NCBI GenBank assembly: GCA_963922205.1
Contig: CAWUHX010000399.1
Coordinates: forward strand, 145,970 to 209,969
Length of the DNA stretch: 64,000 bases
From: Romanomermis culicivorax
Lineage: Eukaryota > Nematoda > Enoplea > Mermithida > Mermithidae
Direction: 5' to 3'
The number at the start of each line of letters is the position of its first letter. Positions within the stretch are counted from its first letter, which is position 1. Below the pieces are notes generated by a model that was not told the DNA's origin, did not search any database, and saw nothing but the letters and a program-made list of their open reading frames with translations. The position numbers were made by a program, and so were the translations under genes. Positions 10,535-21,730 of this stretch are shown in pieces.

Positions 10535-11590
10535 TTTCTACATGTCTTTTACGACTATTTTTTGATCATTTTTATAAAAGACCTTCTTGGTCATTTTTGG
10601 CAGAACATCAAAATTTATACGCATGCACCCGTAAGGATAATGTTTCATCTCGTAATGACTCTCCCGATATTTTATTCATTAAACAGACCATTACTGACCA
10701 ATTTGACCGTTTGAGATTGACTTGAACGATCATTCAGGAATGGGGCCTCCGAGCATATTTACGCCTGCAGGTGGCGCCCTTTTGTCAAAGGGGGTCCAGG
10801 GGCGCAAATTTTTGAAAGGCTTCTTCTGCCCACGGGAGAAGCCATTTTAACACACAATCGCTTTTTATTTCTTTTCCATTTTTTGTTCATTTTATGTTTT
10901 CCTTTTTCATCTACAGTAACACATTTATTACCCTAATTCCTCCATTACCATAATAGAAAAATTTACCGTAATTCTACTATTACGGTAATTCCCGAATCTG
11001 TATCCTTTACCGTACGTCAACTCTCCAAATTTTCTACACGCTTTTTACGACCAGCTCGTTTGGTCATCTTTCTATAAAAGACCTTATTTGTCTACATGCT
11101 TTTTACGGCCAGCTCGCTCTGGTCATTTTTATAAAAGACCTTCTTGGTCATTTTTGGCAGAACATCAAAATTTATACGCATGCACCCGTAAGGATAATGT
11201 TTCATCGCGTAATGACTCTCCCGATATTTTACTCATTAAACAGACCATTACTGACCAGATTGACCGTTCTGACATTTGTTGACTTGAATGATCGTTCAGA
11301 AAATGGGACCTCCGAAATATATTTACACCTGCAGGTGGCACCCTTTTGACAAAGGGGGTCCGGGGTGCAAATTTTTGTGGGCTTCCTCTTCCCAGAGGGG
11401 AAGCCGTTTTTACACACAATCTCTTTTTATTTCTTTTCCATTTTTTGTTCATTTTAGTTTTCCTTTTTGCGTTCATCATTGATTTTCCTTTTCCACGCAC
11501 AGTAACACATTTATTACCATAATCGAAAAATTACCGTAATTCTACTATTACGGTAACTCTAGAACATACATTTTTAACCGTACGACCTAT
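10535..11590 (+). repeat. Tandem duplication of a ~550-bp unit downstream of the polymerase
   Basis: Copy A (~10535-11015) and copy B (~11089-11590) share most of their length. Shared parts are a TTTTTATAAAAGACCTT box, a GC-rich block with CCTGCAGGTGGC and a GG(A/G)AGAAGCC-type stem-loop, AGTAACACATTTATTACC, and a TTACGGTAATTC palindromic stretch. A short partial copy of the start lies at ~11035-11090. Both copies keep an open frame with HFYKRPSWSFLAEHQNLYA and NVSSRNDSPDIL (10516-10725 and 11088-11282). This may be element terminal-repeat sequence or a decayed gene tail; the Polinton right end cannot be fixed. Confidence 0.7.
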
Positions 11591-11790
11591 AAATCGACCT
11601 ATATGTTTACTGTACGACCTATAAATCGACGAAGAAATTAACCGTATATGTTTACTGTACGACCTGTAAATCCGACAAAAGCCAATCGTGTATGTTTACT
11701 GTACGACCTATAAATCGGAAAAAAGTGACAAATTATAGGTCGTACACAAAAGATAGGAGTATCCTTAAGCGTACGACCTATACGGGCCGG
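11570..11790. repeat. Minisatellite of CGTACGACCTATAAATCG-type units
   Basis: Roughly 34-38-bp units built around GTTTACTGTACGACC then TATAAATCG recur at least four times, with one reversed copy (TATAGGTCGTAC near 11736). Confidence 0.65.
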
Positions 11791-12386
11791 CCTTACTACT
11801 AATATCACCTAGTGTACATCATATATTTACACTGATGTGTTAGCATCTACATTACAATAATATATAGTTAATAAGAAAATCTGAAATACTACTTACTTCC
11901 CACCTTTATTATTTAGAAGCATTCCAAGAAAAACAGACTATTTGGATTAGAAAATCAGTATCGATAATCTTGACATGGTTGAAGAATGATTATCAAGAAC
12001 CCTGTAAACTAAAAATTTGCTAATTAGTCAACGAGAAGTCCATAATTTTGAGTTAAAGTTTGGCTGCAACTTCGCTGCATCAATCATTTCAAGACGAATG
12101 AAGCAGTCTTCTCTTTTTGATTTTCTTCTCGTCCTTCTCTTTTTGATTTTGATCCAGAGGAAACATTTGATACACGTATGCTCATGCTGCATATTTTAAG
12201 TGTGCACACAAACGTCTATGCGAAATAAGTTATAAAATGCAGTGATGAAGAAAAAAGTAGGTTCAATTTGATACGAAACTCGTAGTAGGAGAATTTATAC
12301 TGTATAAAAACGTCAGATTTCTCTATAATGGCGAGAGGGTGAATGTCTTCTAAAGACCTGAAGCCGGTCTCATCAAAAATACTTAA
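11791..12386. other. Non-coding spacer between Polinton repeats and LTR element
   Basis: No supported gene. AT-rich, with one short pyrimidine-rich stretch (~12108-12150). Confidence 0.5.
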
Positions 12387-12496
12387 GCTCCAGCTGAGCT
12401 GTGGTTTAACTCTATATGTTATGCCATTGCCGTTAAGCTACAGCTGAGCAGTAGCTTAACTCTGTATGTTATTGTTATAACATTGTCGTTAAGGTG
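12387..12496 (+). repeat. Left half of an older inverted repeat split by the LTR element
   Basis: AGCTCCAGCTGAGCTGTGG, TTGCCGTTAAGCTACAGCTG and AGCTTAACTCTGTATGTT occur here; their reverse complements with small changes occur at 21591-21720. GCCGGT(C/T)TCATCAAA just outside (~12364) is matched by TTTGATGAAACCGGCC at 21701. So the LTR element landed inside an inverted-repeat element. Confidence 0.65.
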
Positions 12497-13406
12497 TGTA
12501 ACAACCAGATTTTGTGTGAAGCACTTTACTTTAACCAAATGGATGTTACGGCAACAAAACGGGGTGTGGGGAGATGGCAATTCAACAATACGGGGCGATA
12601 CAATATCAATCGACGGCTGCTTTGAGACATCGACAAATAATACCAAAAACACGGTCTCGATTTAAAACAACCAACGGGCCTCGGTTTAAATGCTTTCGTA
12701 AAAATTGCCGCTTGCAAATATAAAAACGGGGGCGAGCGCGGTTCGAAAACGACAAATTCAATAATCCAAAAACTAACCAATAATAATAAAATCCCGCTTT
12801 GTTTCTCTTTTTATACGGCGTTTTTGGCTACTCCCTGGGCGTCGAGGGACGTCGAGCTTCTGTCCATCTTCTTCCGCCAATCGTCGCTTCTGGCTCTGCT
12901 TTTTATGCTTACTTAGTCACGCCTTTCTAATAATTTCCTGGTACTGTATGCTTTTCGTGCTTCGCTTGCTTCCTACGGTGGGCTTAGCCACACCTCTGTG
13001 CTTCTGTGCATGCTTCCTGTATCTGTTTCTCTGAATACACATGTTTTGTGGGGCCGTCGCTACCATTACACTTGAGACTACTGTCTGGCGGGGCTTTTAC
13101 ATATTTTACTGTGTGCAGGTGTTGTTTACGATTTTTACGGGGATTATTAGCCGTGGAATGTGTAGTTTACTGTAGGTTCTAGGGGAACAGCTGCCGTTTG
13201 TGGAAATTAAGTGGGGCATCTCAATTGGGCTACCAGGGTGTGAACGGATCAAAATAAAGTACTTCACGTAATTTTATAGGAATGTTTGGGTGTGAATCCC
13301 AGACACCCTTGAGACGATAAAATACGAAAATGAATAATATTTAATAAATGTTTATCACATACAGTATGCTATATATTTACAGTACTGCTTTAGCAGGTAC
13401 GTTACA
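12497..13406 (-). repeat. 3' LTR of gypsy-type element (left on plus strand)
   Basis: 910 bp, TGTAACAACC to GTACGTTACA on the plus strand. It matches 20618-21586 with scattered substitutions. It has one copy of the ~85-bp segment that is doubled in the other LTR, and a short segment (around CTGCCGTTTGTGG) missing from the other. Confidence 0.9.
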
Positions 13407-13420
13407 TTTCCCTCCTTTCG
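13407..13420 (-). other. Polypurine tract of the gypsy-type element
   Basis: On the minus strand AAAGGAGGGAAA abuts the 3' LTR directly, the expected place and composition for a plus-strand primer. Confidence 0.7.
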
Positions 13421-13437
13421 GAGTTGAACGTCCTCGT

Positions 13438-14880
13438 TCAAGGCTTTCGAGGTTGAGGAGGGGTGGGGGCAGATTCGATAGGTGCTTGCCGAGGGTAGAA
13501 AGGGGTTGTCTCGTTTACATGTACTGTAAATGTGATATTCTTATGGGGGTGTTTGAGTGTAATGTTGGGGTACATGAAATTTGTAACTGTATAGGGCCTA
13601 TTTTGGCGAGGGAGGAATTTGGGAGTCAGCCCCTGTCTACACGATTGATTTTTGTAGAGAATGAGGTCACCTGCCTTGTAATGTATGTTCTGAGCATGCT
13701 TGTTATACTGACGGGTATAGTGGTCTTGGGCTTTTTGTAAACTTTTCTGCACGGTTGAGAGGGCTTGTGTAAAATGCGATTTTACACGAAGGGCGTAATC
13801 GTCTAAATCAACCATGTAGAATGTGGGGAAAAAATTTAAGGCTGCATCTGAGGGAAGATTAGGCTGTCTACCGTGGAGTAATTCAAACGGGGGATACGAA
13901 GTGCTATCGTTTTTATGAATATTAATCGAAAAATGGCATAGGGTAGATAAGTATCCCAATCAGTATGATTTGAATTGATATACATGCGGATATGGGTGGC
14001 TAGAGTTTGGTTGTAATGCTCAACTTCCCCATTGGCAATGGGATGGTATGGGGTGGTATGAATTTTCTGGGTGTTGCATAAACTAGTGATTCGTGAAAAG
14101 AGATCGGATACAAAATCGGAGCCACGATCACAATGGATGATTTTTGGGGACCCATGACGGCAAACAATTTTGGTTACGAATAACTTGGCAATAGTGGCTG
14201 CAGTAATGTCAGGGGTCGGGAATGCCTCCACATATTTGGTGAAATAATCGACAAAAATGACAATGAATCAGTTGCTGTCTTCAGTGAGGGGTAACAGCCC
14301 CATGCAATCAACACGGACTCTATCAAATGGGCCAGTCGGCTGAATTGGTACGAGATTTGCATGTATTTTGTGCTGGAGGGCTTTCTGTGTCTGGCATGGG
14401 TGGCAAGTTTTGCAGTAACGTTTGATATCACGGCTCATTTGGGGCCAAAAATATTTTTGTCTGAGCAAGTGTAAAGTTTTCCTGGCAGCAAAATGGCCTG
14501 TGAATTTGCTGTCATGATGAGAGGCAATGAGATGCTGTACTTGGGACTTGGGGATGTATAGTTTTGCTTGTTTGTTGACTATACGAAAGAGGATGTTTTG
14601 ATGCACTGCAAATTTGATCGTAGTAAGGGGGTGTTTGTTGGCGATTTTTGCTAAAATACTTTTGACAGTTGGATCGTTGCATTGGAGTTCAGCAAAATTT
14701 TTCTGTTGCTCTTCTTGTTCAGTTGCTTCAGCTTCAAGAACAGAATTGATAGGGTATATTTCGGGGTGGGTTTTGAGTTGCTCAATGTCAAAGGATTGCT
14801 TCACTGTCTGTGAGGGGAATCCAGAAACTGCATCTGCATTGTGGTTAGCAGTGCCTTTCTTAGGTGGAATGTCTAGCTGA
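13438..14880 (-). pseudogene. gypsy integrase region, frame-broken
   Basis: Three overlapping open stretches (14268-14804, 13836-14231, 13438-13959) cover one integrase in different frames. The zinc-binding part has HHDSKFTGH and CKTCHPC. The catalytic core has VRVDCMGL (first Asp), IIHCDRGSDF (second Asp) and PIANGEVEHYNQ (Glu). A C-terminal stretch has YKAGDLILYKNQ, a GPY/F-like beta region. Frame changes near 14231-14268 and 13836-13959 break it. It is the last domain before the 3' LTR. Catalytic residues are still visible but the copy is dead. Confidence 0.8.
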
Positions 14881-14893
14881 ATACCGGAAAGAG

Positions 14894-17506
14894 CTAATCC
14901 CCAACGGACAATGGGGGGGACGGGTTTTCCTTTTGTAAGACTGCCTGAACTGCTGTATGGTCAGTGTGTACAATAACATGTTGCTGGAAAAGGTAGGTGC
15001 GGAAATACTTGACAAACTCAACTACTGCAAGGGTTTCCAACTCAGTTATTGGGTAGTTGTGTTCTGCGGGTTTTAATGTGCGGCTCCCAAAAGCAATGGG
15101 GTGATCCTGACCTTTACTGTCTAGCTGACTGAGAATGGTGCCGATTCCGAGTTTTGAGGCATCAGTTTGGAGAATAAACGGTTTGGTGAAATCGGGATGC
15201 TGCAGTATTGGGGCATGAATGAGTAATTCTTTTAGCTTAGTGAATGCGTTTTGCTGTTCAGGGCCCCAGGAAAATTCTGTATTCTTTTTGAGTAGGGCTG
15301 TGAGGGGACTGGAAATTTGGGAGCAGTTCGGAATGAATCTACGATAATAAGAGGGTAGGCCAAGGAATGACTTGACTTCTTTTGAGCTTTTGGGTGTGGG
15401 TATGTCATAAATGGGCTGTACCTTATTGGGATCTGGTGAAATGCCTTGGTGAGAAATGACGTGGCCTAAGTATTGGACTTGGGACTGGCAAAATTTGCAT
15501 TTTTGTATGTTTAGTTTAAGGCCTGCTTGTGAGAATCGGGCAAGAATAGTGTCTAAATGTTCCAGCATTTGGGCATGGGAGTCTGCGAAAACTAAAACAT
15601 CGTCGAGGTAGACAAGGCATGTGTTCCATTGCAAGCCCGAAAGAATAACATCCATTAACCTTTGGAATGTGGCTGGGGCGTTGGTGAGACCGAAGGGGAG
15701 GTAGTTGAACTGATACTGTCCGGCTGAGCAATTAAATGCAGTTTTTTCTCTGTCTGCTTGTGCTATGGGAATGGAATAATAGGCATTTGATTGGTCAAGG
15801 GAAGTGAAATATTTCATGCCATGCAGGGTGTCTAGAATTTCGTCTATGCAGGGCAAGGGGTATGCATCTTTTTTGGTTACTTTATTGAGGCCTCTAAAAT
15901 CAATGCATAAACGATGGCCTCCATCTTTTTTGGGGACTAAAATTGTGTTGGTACACCATGGAGAGTTGCTCTGGCTTATGACGCCTGCTGCTGCGAGTTG
16001 CTCAACTTCTGCTTGTATGATTTGCTTCTCTTTCCGGGAAGTACGAAAAAGGTGCCTGCCTAGGGGTTGGGAGCCATTGGTGTCAATTGCATGTGAAACA
16101 AGGGTGGTTCTACCTACATCCATTTTGGATTTGGCATATAACGTAGGGTACTTGGATAGGGCGCGTAGAAGCTGAGTTTTTTCAGTTTCTGTGAGGTCAG
16201 TGGAGGTTAAATCAACATTTTCTTTTAACCATGTGAATGTATCAAAACGGTTGGGCTGGTTTTGCGTGGAGGGGGTTACGTTAGGGGGAGCATTTTGTTT
16301 TGGGATGTAACAGGAGATGGTAGCAATGCATGTTCCGGGGTAAAGAATTTGAGCTGTGTCTTGTGTGTTTAAGACCGATAAGCGTATGCGACTGTTTTGG
16401 TTTTCAGAGACACAAGCTGTGAAATGAACTTTGGGATTCTGTTTGGGTTTCAGAGTAAACTCGAGCTGTTTAACTTGTAAATACGATTTGGGCAAGGGGA
16501 CAGTAAATTCGGTTACTATACGGGGTGGTAATTCTAATTTCTCGTCCAAATAAGTTCCACCATGGGTCGAAAGGGGGCTATATTCTAGGCCATCACAGGG
16601 TAATATGACATTGCCAAATTTGACCTGGGATTTCTGATTGTTGATAGTATATTTGGAAAATCGACTGAGAAAGTTTTTGCCTAGAAGGATGTCTGCTGTG
16701 CAATCTTTTTGGGCATGGACCATTATTGTTTCCTGGATTGTTTGGGCTGTCACTGTGACAAAAGTGGTCCCTACAAAGTGAATTGGGAGATTATTTGCTG
16801 CTTTTGCTTGGACTAGCCGGGGTTTCATGTCTAACTGTAAAATTTGAGCGATCCCTGAATCAATGAGTGAGTAGACTGCACCAGTGTCAATCATGCCTTT
16901 TGTGATTAATTTGCCCTTAAGTGTGATTGGAATATGAGGGGTATGTTTCTCAGGTACATTTTGGGGTGGCTTGTTTGACCCAGATTGGTGAATTTGATTA
17001 ATGAGTTCGATTGCAGGAGTTTGGGGGGTATCAATATCGACAAGGATGTATTTCTGCTGTGTTTGTGCCCCACGACGATTAGCTAATTCTAAAAGAGCAT
17101 GGCCGAATGATGGGGGAATGGTCTCATGTAAATGTCTGTTGTGTGATGGTATTTCGTATGCATGTTCGTTTGTGGCATAATGCTTTGGAGAAGGGGAGTA
17201 TTTTGGAAGAATGAGAAAAGAATAGAAGATGCCTGCAATAACTACAGTAATAACGACTAGATTGATAATGATTTGCAGGGGTCCTTTGAGTAAATTGTTT
17301 AATCTGTCTGTGAGACTTTGGGTGGTACCAGTTATTACATGTTCTATGCCTTGACCGGCGCCAGATAGGGTATTTCCGATTGCTTGGCCAGTGCCTGAGA
17401 TCATATTGTAAACTGTATCTGAGTTAAGGGACATTTGGGCGGTGTAATTGACGAGTTTTTTAACAACATTTTCAAGTGTGTGGGTTTTGTAAATGTATTG
17501 TTTCAA
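14894..17506 (-). pseudogene. gypsy membrane segment + protease + reverse transcriptase + RNase H, 870 codons open
   Basis: This long frame begins with a helical Gly/Thr-rich stretch, then one strong transmembrane segment (LQIIINLVVITVVIAGIFYS, residues ~76-95). An aspartic protease follows (MIDTGAVYSLID), then RT with CIDFRGLNKV, FTSLDQSNAYY, LPFGLTNAPATFQR and LVYLDDVLVFA (catalytic YLDD intact), then RNase H with ILQTDASKLG, ITELETLAVV and HTDHTAVQ. The frame ends at 14894 at a run of C (about 14905-14915) where a one-base indel moves the rest of RNase H into another frame. A membrane span directly before the protease in the same frame is unusual. As it stands it may be untranslatable in context. 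Confidence 0.85.
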
Positions 17507-17590
17507 AAAGAGTAAGTTCTTCGAAATTGTTGCAAGTTGATCATGAAAAATGGCGGGTGTATTAAAATGGAAAAAAGAAAAATTTTGGTT

Positions 17591-19031
17591 TCAGACGATT
17601 TCTGATGGTAGATCAGTGACATGCGGGGATCCTGTTTCACTGACCCACGTATTGTTCTGTTTGTAAAGGGCTACATGCATATGATGGCAGTCAAGGGTTT
17701 GTGAGAAAGGGGTCAAATCATTGCCTCCTGGGTTCGAAAACATGAGCTCGGTTCCTACGAGGATGGGTAAAAGTTTGTAGCATGTTTGGTTGATTTTATG
17801 CTTGTAGAAGACTTTAGATGCATTTACTTGTTTACAGGGCCAGACGGTGAGCGCTTCTCCTGTGAATTCTGCTATTATGTCGGTTCGCTGTAGGAATGCA
17901 CGCGCACCAAGGGTTGCATCAAGACGCAAAATTTACCATACGAGATCAAGGTGACGCTGTGCCTATCTGCATAATTCACTCCATACGTTTTTGAAATTTT
18001 GGATTTCGAATTCCTGGATTTGGTCTGCTAGATAGTTTAGTTTTGTGATAATGGGTTCAAAATCATCAAAATCGTATAATGTAGTATGAGTTTCATTGGT
18101 TTTTGAGGTTAAAAATGCGTTACGATGTGGGGTGCTTTTGTCTAATTGTACAACAATGTCTTGTTAGGTTAGAATGCTGTCTTGGATTTCTGGGCAGTTG
18201 GGGCTCGAAAAGAGTGTATTTTTAACAGAAAAGTGCACCTTGTAGCTCTTCTATTATTATGTGGGTTTGCGTGAGTTTGATGGGATGTGTGTTTTTGTAT
18301 TCAAAAGGGCATAGGTTTTCGAATGCTGTTTCATTCCAGATAATAGATCCGTCGGTTGTGACACAATGGCCTGATGTTGGTTTGTGTGACCCTAGGTCAC
18401 CTAATGTACCTGTCATAGATTTTCCATTCCAAGATGCTATTTGTCCTATTTCTATGATGACGTTAGTGACCGAGGTACAGTGGTCTGTACAACACCATGT
18501 GTATTCTACGCTTAGGGAGTTGTTTGTTGACCGAAATCCTAATTGAGTTTCGTATAATTTTTGACCATTGTGTTCTTTGTCTATAACGATTGCCTTACAA
18601 ACATGTGGGGTTAGATTTTGCATTTCAGTTTGGTCGAAGACAATACCTTTTGAGCAAAAAAATCCTGTATTAGTACAAATTTCCCCTTTGCGAACACTGC
18701 ATTTGTATGCGTCTGTTATGTGAGGTTGTATATTTTGGTTCTGTCCGGTTTGGCGTGGGGGCTTTTGGTGTTGTTCGGTTTTTGGCTGAGGGGGTGGCCG
18801 GTTTGCAATCTGAACAGTCTGTAAAGTTTTAGAAGTTGAGTCATGGGATGGGGTTTGGATTTGCATACTTGTGGGGGTTGGTAATAGTGCTTGGTGGGGG
18901 CGAAATTGGTAGGGTTCGGGGGTCAGGCCTTGGAGAAGGGACAACAAGTTATGGCCTGTTTTCGAAGGAGTTTCGGGGGCGGTCGGCGACTTGGTGTCTT
19001 GTTTTCGGAGGATCTTGACATGGGGCACCAA
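17591..19031 (-). pseudogene. Envelope-like glycoprotein region between Gag and protease, interrupted
   Basis: Open parts 18222-19031 and 17591-17929 plus the start of the next frame (to ~17250) together look like one membrane glycoprotein. They show a Pro/Gln-rich lead, many paired Cys (CSVRKGEIC, WCCTDHC, CKAIV, FENLCPFEY), several N-X-S/T sites (QNLT, NNSLS, WNETA, VNASK, INQTC, NNTWV), then a Gly/Ser/Ile-rich helical stretch and the transmembrane segment. Breaks in this copy: a frameshift near 18222-18240 and in-frame stops at about 18164, 17963, 17933 and 17591. Class of glycoprotein is undecided; likeness to mononegavirus/chuvirus-type surface proteins is only my impression. Confidence 0.55.
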
Positions 19032-20375
19032 TTGGGTACGTCCAGGTCGAGGACGTATTCGTCACTACAGCGGTGGCTAGTGGGCATAATTGTTCCTAAA
19101 GTAGTTTGAGGGCCATTAGTTATGGCGGGTAATGTTGAGCAAAATGCGGGGTCATCAATGTCCATGAGGGGTTGGGGTTGCCTGTACTCAATGCAGTTTT
19201 GAATATTACCACTCTGTTGATTTTGACAGTACTTGCTTGTATGACCTCTCTGCTTGCATATAAAACATTGAAAATTTGAGTAGGGTTTGGAGAGGCAGTT
19301 ATCAGATCTATGTCCTGTTTGGGAACAGTGGATGCATCGGCTTTTACAATCATGCGTACTGTGATTATTATGAAAACAAATTTCACATGATTTCCGGGTG
19401 CCTACTGATTTACAATTACGAGCTAAGTGTCCAAGTTGTCCATACTGGAAGCAGGTGGGTTGCCTAGGGGTGGTATTGTTCCTGTAAGCATTATTCCTGC
19501 TGAAGGTGTTGTTACTGAAACTGTTGTAGCTACTCTGTTGTGGGGGTTGAGGTTTTTGTTTGATCTGCAACTGTAAATCTTTTACTTGTTGTTCCAACTG
19601 ATGCAAAAGGTCCTGTTGGTCTGTATTTTTGGTTAGGGAAAAGATGGGTTCGGGTTTTGGGGGTATAAATGGAAGGGCGTTGGACTTTAACTCATTTCTA
19701 AGGATTTGCTGTTCAATGTAAGCTGCTTCGTCTGACATTTCTTTTAGAGTCGCGAACCGTCTATACTTAATCGCTTCCCTGATTTCGCTTTGCATGCCTT
19801 CTACAAAGAGGGGTTTTATGATCATTTCTTGTGCGTCTGTGTTAAAGTTAGGGTAGGCGAGGGTTGTGAGGTGTTCTAGATCAAACAAAAATTCAGTTAC
19901 TGTTTCTGATCGCTTTTGTTTTCTTTCGCGTAAAAATTGTTGATGTAGCTCATTATCTCTATTGTTTGGGAAAAATGCCTGTAATGGGACTTTATACTGC
20001 TCATATGTGTGGGGAGGGTTTTTGGAATTTGCTAAACTTTTGAATTTTGCTAATGCGGCTCCTCCTAAATGAATCTCTAAACATGTCAACTTTAACTGTA
20101 CGTCTGTATCTTTCATGCCTTGAAGTGCCATGTTCTAAATGTTTGTTCCATTCACCAAAATGTTGGGTCACGCCACCCGTGAATACTGTAGGTTTTGCGT
20201 AGAAATTATTTGCCATGTTATTACGAATGTTTGCTGTTCTGAGATCGTCTATTAGGGTAGGGTTTACTGTATTCTGGTTCAATTGTGTGCGCAGAGTATG
20301 AAAATGTTCCGAAAATAAATCGTTTATCTGTTCTCTAACGATTTCTCCTAAATGATCTTGGGTTTGGTGGGTCAT
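18923..20375 (-). pseudogene. Gag with four zinc knuckles, frame-broken
   Basis: N-terminus begins MTHQTQDHLGEIVREQ (20375). It shifts frame near 20131-20140, where the second open stretch (18923-20131) takes over with GGAALAKFKSL and FFPNNRDNELHQQFLRERKQ, typical of gypsy capsid domains. The nucleocapsid part has three intact CX2CX4HX4C knuckles (CEICFHNNHSTHDC, CIHCSQTGHRSDNC, CFICKQRGHTSKYC). A fourth has Tyr in place of the second Cys (CFQYGQLGHLARNC). Another frame change lies near 19010-19031, at the join to the glycoprotein region. The leader from the 5' LTR to the start is ~240 nt. Confidence 0.85.
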
Positions 20376-20594
20376 TCTTGGTTTACGCTGGGATTTCTGC
20401 TTAAATGCTTCAATTTTTGCTTCACGCTGTATTCATTTAAATGTATCGCTTAATGTTTCGTTGGAGGGGATTTCCAGTTTGCTTTCTATGAATACTGTCT
20501 TACTGTAGGAAATAATTACTACTGTATTATCTAATGCTTCGAAATGCCCGGATAAGAGTACACCTAATTGGGGGAGGGAGTTCCAGTGGTTAAC

Positions 20595-20613
20595 GGTATG
20601 GTACAGTCACCAA
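20595..20613 (-). other. Candidate primer-binding site of the gypsy-type element
   Basis: On the minus strand, four bases after the 5' LTR, TGGTGACTGTACC occurs; TGG is the expected complement of a tRNA CCA end. The tRNA is not identified. Confidence 0.4.
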
Positions 20614-20617
20614 AATA

Positions 20618-21586
20618 TGTAATGACCAGATTTTGTGTGAAGCACTTTACTTTAACCAAATGGACGTTACGGCAACGAAATTGGGCACGGGGAGATGGCA
20701 ATTCAACAATAGGGGGCAATACAATATCAATCGACGGCTGCTTTGAGACGTCGACAAACAATACAAAAAACGCGATCTCGATTTAAAACAACAAACGGGC
20801 CTCCGTTTAAATGCTTTCGTAAAAATGGCCGCTTGCAAATATAAAAACGGAGGGGAGCGCGGTTTGAAAATGACGAATTCAATTATTCAAAAACTAACCA
20901 ATAATAATAAAATCATGCTTTGTTTTTTTTATACGGCGTTTATGGCCACTCCCTGGGCGTCGAGGGAGGTTGTGCTTCTGTCCATCTTCTTCTGCCAATC
21001 GTCGCTTCTGGCTCTGCTTTTTATGCTTACTTAGTCACGCCTTTCTAATGCTTTCCTGGTACTGTATGCTTTTTGTGCTTCGCTTGCTTCCTGCGGTGGG
21101 CTTAGCCACACCTCTGTGCTTCTGTGCATGCTTCCTGTATCTGTTTCTCTGAATACACATGTTTTGTGGGGCCGTCGCTACCGTTACACTTGAGACTACT
21201 GTCTGGCGGGGCTTTTACGTATTTTACTGTGTGCAGGTGTTGTTTACGATTTTTACGGGGATTAGGGTAGCCGTGGAATGTGTAGTTTAGTGTAAGTTCT
21301 AGGGGAACAGATTGGGGCATCTTAATTGGGCTACTGGGGTGTGAACGGATCAAAATAAAGTACTTCACGTAATTTTATAGGAATGTTTGGGTGTGACACC
21401 CTTGAGAGGATAAAATACGAAAATGAATAATATTTAATAAATGTTTATCACATACAGTATGCTATATATTTACTGTACCCAGACACCCTTTAGAGGATAA
21501 AATACGAAAATGAATAATATTTAATAAATGTTCATCACATACAGCATGCTATATATTTACAGTACTGCTTTAGCAGGTACGTTACA
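20618..21586 (-). repeat. 5' LTR of gypsy-type element (right on plus strand)
   Basis: 969 bp, TGTAATGACC to GTACGTTACA on the plus strand. Near its right end a segment of ~85 bp (ACACCCTTGAGAGGATAAAA.. to ..GCTATATATTTAC) is present twice in tandem, unlike the other LTR. Overall identity with 12497-13406 is high but clearly below 100%. Confidence 0.9.
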
Positions 21587-21590
21587 GGTG

Positions 21591-21730
21591 CAGCTTAATT
21601 TTTCTGATGTTTTGTGTGAGTTAAACTACAGTTGAGCTGCAGCTTAACGGCAATGGTACAACATATAGAGCTAAGCTACAGCTCAGCTGGACCTCACGTC
21701 TCTTTGATGAAACCGGCCTCTGATGCTTAT
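21591..21730 (-). repeat. Right half of the older inverted repeat flanking the LTR element
   Basis: Reverse complement of 12364-12496 with small changes (AGCTGCAGCTTAACGGCAAT, GCTACAGCTCAGCTGGA, TTTGATGAAACCGGCC). Confidence 0.6.

Larger units (their letters stand above)
12493..21590 (-). mobile_element. Full-length decayed Ty3/gypsy-type LTR retrotransposon with envelope-like region
   Basis: Direct LTRs begin TGTAA and end TTACA on the plus strand, bounded by the 4-bp duplication GGTG (12493-12496 and 21587-21590). Genes read on the minus strand: Gag (20375-18923), a glycoprotein-like region (19031-~17200), protease, RT, RNase H (to 14894), then integrase (to ~13438). The order RT-RH-IN and the pol motifs are Ty3/gypsy type. 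Frameshifts and stop codons interrupt Gag, the glycoprotein region and the RH/IN part, so this copy cannot make its full proteins. The whole is about 9.1 kb. Confidence 0.88.

Noticed and set aside
15804-16175. 123-codon plus-strand frame
   Set aside because: Antisense shadow of the reverse transcriptase.
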